Shown one piece after another: positions 19,031 to 21,837 of a stretch of DNA of 21,837 nt. The notes under the pieces are model-generated. The model worked only from the letters and a program-made list of their open reading frames with translations. It was not told the DNA's origin and did not search any database. Where the stretch lies: positions 1 to 21,837 of the IMG/VR virus record IMGVR_UViG_3300010318_000064; one strand, given 5' to 3'. Numbering within the stretch: the first letter of the stretch is position 1; each line of letters starts with the position of its first letter. Source of the DNA: a virus. The translations under genes were made by a program, and so were the position numbers.

Positions 19031-19368
19031 TAATGCAGTTCCAAACTTATAGATGATTTCATTAATTGCTTCTTCGAGGTACTCAGGGAAAGTAAACACT
19101 TCCAGATGTTTTCCACTTCCTTATCGTGCAAATCCAAGTAACCCTCCTCGTCTTCCTGTACGTATTTTGACAAGTCTTGCAGGTAGTCAAAGAAGATATA
19201 TGAATTAACACCTAGTTTTCCAAGTTCTACGATAGTTTCTTCGGAGAAGTCCACTTCTTTTGTCGCTAACAGTTCTTGTGATATTGCTCTAAATCGAGAA
19301 GACATCTCAATCCAACCAATCATTGATTGCATCTTGAACTTGTATTCTATGTTACTTTGCTGTGACAA
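19030..19368 (-). CDS. Unknown helical protein, 112 aa
   Basis: A 112-residue protein, predicted helical throughout (FRAISQELLATKEVDFSEET; SYIFFDYLQDLSKYV), acidic in the middle and with a Ser/Lys-rich end (LSLSTSKKQLMKSS). Not recognised. The start is TTG 19368 with AAGGG very close ahead; the ATG at codon 13 is an alternative. It overlaps the previous gene by 17 bases and its stop overlaps the SMR-like gene start. Confidence 0.65.
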   Translation of the reverse strand: MSQQSNIEYKFKMQSMIGWIEMSSRFRAISQELLATKEVDFSEETIVELGKLGVNSYIFFDYLQDLSKYVQEDEEGYLDLHDKEVENIWKCLLSLSTSKKQLMKSSISLELH

Positions 19369-19744
19369 TGCCCTTACCCCAGAAATATTTACTGTTCCTC
19401 TGGTCGGTTACCAAAAGAGCACTAATATAACAACTACCACCTACCTCGATGAAGTTCGCTTTATAAAGTTCTAGAGAACCATACTTTGGTTTCTTAATCC
19501 TTCTTTGGAACTTCTTTCTTGGTGGCGGGGTATTCAAGTAGGCAATGCACCCTTCAATAATTTCTTGCTCTGTTAGGTCGTTAACCGCGTCCTCTACCTT
19601 GATTCTCGCAGCAACAACCCACTTTTTACTTCCAAACCCTGGAATATTCCAGAACATAGAACCATGATATCTGCCGAACTTCGTTTTCTTTCCGTCGGAT
19701 ATAAGTTCATGCTCGGTTATTTCCATCAAGTCACATTTAATCAT
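19352..19744 (-). CDS. Unknown protein, 130 aa
   Basis: A 130-residue basic protein, not recognised. Beta-like segments (KWVVAARIKVEDAV; SCYISALLVTDQRNSKYFW) flank a Lys/Arg-rich linker (PPPRKKFQRRIKKPKYG). One early segment reads F-G-R-Y-H-G-S-M-F-W-N-I-P-G-F-G. The start ATG 19744 follows AGAGA and overlaps the glutaredoxin gene by eight bases. Possibly nucleic-acid binding from its charge. Confidence 0.7.
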   Translation of the reverse strand: MIKCDLMEITEHELISDGKKTKFGRYHGSMFWNIPGFGSKKWVVAARIKVEDAVNDLTEQEIIEGCIAYLNTPPPRKKFQRRIKKPKYGSLELYKANFIEVGGSCYISALLVTDQRNSKYFWGKGIVTAK

Positions 19745-19988
19745 CTAATTCTCTCTTCAAATCATCACATCCGCCAATGAAGCGAACAATAGAGTCGTCT
19801 CCGACTTTAAGAACAATCGGAACTGTTCTGTGTTTATAGAATTCTTTCATCTCTAGGAGGTATTCTGGGTCGTTATCAAGTGTAAAGTACTCGTAGTCAT
19901 ACCCCAATGAACCAAGAAGGTTGTCTGCCTCCTTGCAAAAGGGGCAGTTTGACAGTCCGAACACCAAATAATAACTCGACCTACCCAT
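19737..19988 (-). CDS. grx: Glutaredoxin
   Basis: An 83-residue dithiol glutaredoxin: C15-P-F-C18 active site after the first strand, T55-V-P57-I-V (cis-proline loop) and G-G-C-D-D-L (the glutathione-binding G-G-x-D-D). It reduces disulfides using glutathione and, in phages such as T4, feeds electrons to ribonucleotide reductase. No reductase gene is in the window. CPFC rather than CPYC is a common variant. It overlaps the previous gene by eight bases. Confidence 0.93.
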   Translation of the reverse strand: MGRSSYYLVFGLSNCPFCKEADNLLGSLGYDYEYFTLDNDPEYLLEMKEFYKHRTVPIVLKVGDDSIVRFIGGCDDLKRELDD

Positions 19989-20259
19989 TCAAAAGTTCTC
20001 TCTTTCTACTTCTAGTGTTTTGCAGGACCTCGATGTAACTTCCCATTACCAAGACCTTTTCTGACCTTTCTCCAACATTATACTCTATTTCACAAATCTC
20101 GTTCTGATTGATGGTGCGACCATTCACTTCTCGAATAAGCGAAGAGTGATGTACTGCTGGCGAAATAGATACGATACTACTTGGATTTAGCACCATCGGT
20201 TCTGTTGTGTAATCAAAGTTTGGAGGCAATCCTCGCTTTATAACTTCAAGAGTCAACAT
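19981..20259 (-). CDS. Unknown small beta-rich protein, 92 aa
   Basis: A 92-residue protein with N-P-S-S-I-V-S-I-S, V-N-G-R-T-I-N and K-V-L-V-M-G-S-Y-I-E-V-L segments. The order of strands and a final helix resembles small FlbD-like proteins, but this is only a pattern match. Start ATG 20259, 14 bases inside the previous gene, with GGGAG ten bases ahead. Function unknown. Confidence 0.7.
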   Translation of the reverse strand: MLTLEVIKRGLPPNFDYTTEPMVLNPSSIVSISPAVHHSSLIREVNGRTINQNEICEIEYNVGERSEKVLVMGSYIEVLQNTRSRKRELLNG

Positions 20260-20533
20260 TTTCTACTTCTCCCTGTTGTTGTGGTGGAGAGAGTGCAGCA
20301 CTTAGATAACCAGTCAAAATAGACTCACAATCTGAGTAACTCTCCAGCAAACTATTGCAAATTGCTTTGATTCTATTAATATCTTTGAGAGACCTTAATC
20401 CAAGGTCGCCAACCCTCAATCCTGATGACAACTCTGCCATCTCTGCCTGAAGGTCCTGAGACTTATCGACAATCTCTCTTATAACGGTTGGAATTTCTTC
20501 AAAATCAACTGTATACGAAACTTTAACTTTCAT
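20246..20533 (-). CDS. Unknown helical protein, 95 aa
   Basis: A 95-residue protein: a first strand (MKVKVSYTVDFEEIP), then three probable helices (VIREIVDKSQDLQAEMAEL; KDINRIKAICNSLLESYSDC) and a Pro/Gln-rich tail. Proteins with this M-K-V-K-V-x-Y-T-V-D start occur in other large phages as conserved hypotheticals. Start ATG 20533 with GGAG four bases before it. Function unknown. Confidence 0.72.
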   Translation of the reverse strand: MKVKVSYTVDFEEIPTVIREIVDKSQDLQAEMAELSSGLRVGDLGLRSLKDINRIKAICNSLLESYSDCESILTGYLSAALSPPQQQGEVENVDS

Positions 20534-20547
20534 TTCTCTCCTTTTTT

Positions 20548-20814
20548 TTAAAAAAGTTTAATCACTAATGCACTTGCGAGACCAATAACTGCGGTAAACA
20601 AGGTCCAAGTTACTTTGGAGGATGTATCTTTCCAAGATTCAAGTGCCCTGATTCTAGCATAAAGACCCTCGTCTGGATTATAGACTGCTTCTTTTATTTT
20701 AGAAACATTCTCAATCATCTCATCTTGCCTCTCACGAACCGTCTCCATTGTCATACATAACTTATCTAACTTTCTTGTCAATTCCACGATTAATTCTCTT
20801 GAAAGGTCTGGCAT
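20548..20814 (-). CDS. Coiled-coil protein with C-terminal membrane anchor (XhlA-like)
   Basis: An 88-residue tail-anchored protein. Residues 1-45 form a charged helix or coiled coil (RELIVELTRKLDKLCMTMET), followed by Y-N-P-D-E-G-L-Y-A-R-I-R-A-L-E-S-W and a C-terminal membrane helix (about 68-88, VTWTLFTAVIGLASALVIK). This layout resembles XhlA-type hemolysin/holin helpers and common phage hypotheticals. The lysis role is uncertain, since the endolysin is 4 kb away. Start ATG 20814 with GGAGG eight bases ahead. Confidence 0.72.
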   Translation of the reverse strand: MPDLSRELIVELTRKLDKLCMTMETVRERQDEMIENVSKIKEAVYNPDEGLYARIRALESWKDTSSKVTWTLFTAVIGLASALVIKLF

Positions 20815-20843
20815 CTCACAATCCTCCGTAACTTACTCTATAA

Positions 20844-21837
20844 CTAGTTCGGAGTCTTCCCTGATTCTTCGATAATTGCAAAATTAGTTGTCAGCAATGT
20901 ACCAGCAGCAGAGACAGCATTTCTTAGTGCATTCTTCGTAACCTTCGCTGGGTCGATGATGCCCTCACGGTACATATCTGCTGGAATACCTAAAAGAAAA
21001 TTGAACCCTGTATCGTCGCTTTCATTAGATAATTTAGAGTCTATGTCCTCAAAATCATACCCAGCATTCTCTGCCATCGTCTTCATTGGAGAACGAAGAA
21101 CATCATAGAAAATCTCTGCTGCAAACTTCTGGTCTTCCGTAAGTTCAATATTTCTAATATCGTCTAAGATTGTTTGCGAGATACGATAGAGAGTCAATCC
21201 ACCACCTGGAACGATACCCTCTTGTTGTGCTGACCTGACTGCTTCTAGGGCATCCTCAATGCGGTGCTTCTTTTCAATCATTTCAATCTCTGTTGCTGCA
21301 CCTACTCGCACAATCGCAACACCACTAGACAACCTTGTCACTCGTTCTTGAACCTGTTCTGCATCCACCAGAGACTCTGCATCCTTGACCTGCTGCTTCA
21401 GGTCTTCGATTCGCTGCGACAACTCGTCCGTATCTCCACCACCCCCAACAATGATTGTGCCATACTTAGAAATCTCAATGTTGTGACAAGTGCCAAGGTC
21501 GTTAATAGTAACATCCTTAACTTGGTCGCCCATCATGGTTCTAAAATATTTTGCACCCGTTGCGATAGCAAGGTCCTGCATTGTTGCTCTTCGTTCTTCT
21601 CCATACTTGGGAGACTTAACAGCAGCAACCTTCATGGAACCTCGTGCAGAGTTCATAACGAGTGCAGAGAGTGCTTGACCCTCCACATCATCACAAACAA
21701 GAACAACTGGTTTCTGTTCTCTTGCTGCAATCTCCAAGACAGGCAGGATAGTTTGCACTTGGTCGACTTGTGCATCACACAAGAAAATCAAAGCATTGTC
21801 GTATCTACAAACATTTCTTCTCTCGTCTGTAACGAAA
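20844..21837 (-). CDS. groL: GroEL-type chaperonin, C-terminal part
   Basis: Group I chaperonin; the window holds the last 330 codons and the N-terminus lies beyond the right edge. The apical domain shows Q-T-I-L-P-V-L-E and D-D-V-E-G-Q-A-L-S-A-L-V, matching the substrate and GroES-binding helices of E. coli GroEL. The return to the equatorial domain has G-A-A-T-E-I-E-M-I-E-K-K, E-G-I-V-P-G-G-G (nucleotide loop) and G-I-I-D-P-A-K-V-T with the Asp equivalent to catalytic D398. The Gly-Gly-Met tail is absent; the protein ends E-E-S-G-K-T-P-N. Phage GroEL relatives are known in some large phages. No GroES gene is in the window. Confidence 0.95.
   Translation of the reverse strand, partial: FVTDERRNVCRYDNALIFLCDAQVDQVQTILPVLEIAAREQKPVVLVCDDVEGQALSALVMNSARGSMKVAAVKSPKYGEERRATMQDLAIATGAKYFRTMMGDQVKDVTINDLGTCHNIEISKYGTIIVGGGGDTDELSQRIEDLKQQVKDAESLVDAEQVQERVTRLSSGVAIVRVGAATEIEMIEKKHRIEDALEAVRSAQQEGIVPGGGLTLYRISQTILDDIRNIELTEDQKFAAEIFYDVLRSPMKTMAENAGYDFEDIDSKLSNESDDTGFNFLLGIPADMYREGIIDPAKVTKNALRNAVSAAGTLLTTNFAIIEESGKTPN

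Noticed and set aside
20534-20556. Run of T then A as a possible terminator
   Set aside because: The stem would contain only A-T pairs and it lies directly before the SD of the next gene.
1-21837. CRISPR arrays, insertion sequences, integrase or attachment sites
   Set aside because: No spaced direct repeats, transposase or integrase motifs, or tRNA-fragment duplications were seen; the two tRNAs are complete and not flanked by repeats.

Overview
This 21.8 kb window looks like part of a large lytic tailed phage (Caudoviricetes), probably a big myovirus-type phage of a Gram-negative host. Every supported gene lies on the minus strand, so transcription runs from right to left. Genes are packed with 1-14 nt overlaps (many ATGA, GTGA or TAATG junctions) and clear Shine-Dalgarno (SD) sequences. 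The content is typical of large phages: a T4 Rnl1-type RNA ligase, two tRNAs, thymidine kinase, a DUF3310 protein, glutaredoxin, UV-damage endonuclease, a modular endolysin, two DNA methyltransferases, and a chaperone set (GroEL, Hsp20, FKBP/SlyD prolyl isomerase). Consensus sigma70 promoters and a lipoprotein signal point to a Gram-negative host. The host itself cannot be named from the sequence.

Layout in transcription order, from the right end. (1) 21.8-18.7 kb: the C-terminal two-thirds of a GroEL chaperonin, a coiled-coil protein with a C-terminal membrane anchor, small unknown genes, glutaredoxin, and an SMR/DMT-like four-helix membrane protein. (2) 18.7-14.1 kb: a sigma70 promoter drives Hsp20, which is followed by a strong terminator. 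Then come a conserved unknown gene, a HExxH protein, a peptidoglycan-binding/M15 endolysin, a short very basic protein, and a possible internal head protein. A consensus promoter follows, driving UV endonuclease and a DUF2061 membrane protein. (3) 14.1-8.1 kb: many small proteins with a KxGDLV-type beta-barrel signature, a zinc-knuckle protein, thymidine kinase, DUF3310, the FKBP, and a Cys-rich lipoprotein. (4) 8.1-3.3 kb: tRNA-Arg, two micro membrane proteins, then a DNA-modification island. The island holds a Dam-type methyltransferase, a PD-(D/E)XK nuclease, a beta-class methyltransferase and a ParB-like protein, and ends in a UUCG terminator. An unknown gene and a second PD-(D/E)XK nuclease follow. 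(5) 3.3-0 kb: a perfect-consensus promoter, RNA ligase, tRNA-Met and small unknown genes.

The most notable items are these: a phage-borne nuclease/methyltransferase/ParB island; at least eight dispersed small KxGDLV beta-barrel proteins; a set of 30-68 aa single-helix membrane proteins, most below common gene-calling cutoffs but placed exactly at start/stop junctions; a Cys-rich lipoprotein; and an SMR-like protein with Gln at the position of the proton-coupling Glu14 of EmrE. Many starts were reassigned from SD sequences and stop/start overlaps. All functional claims rest on motif recognition by eye, with no database search.
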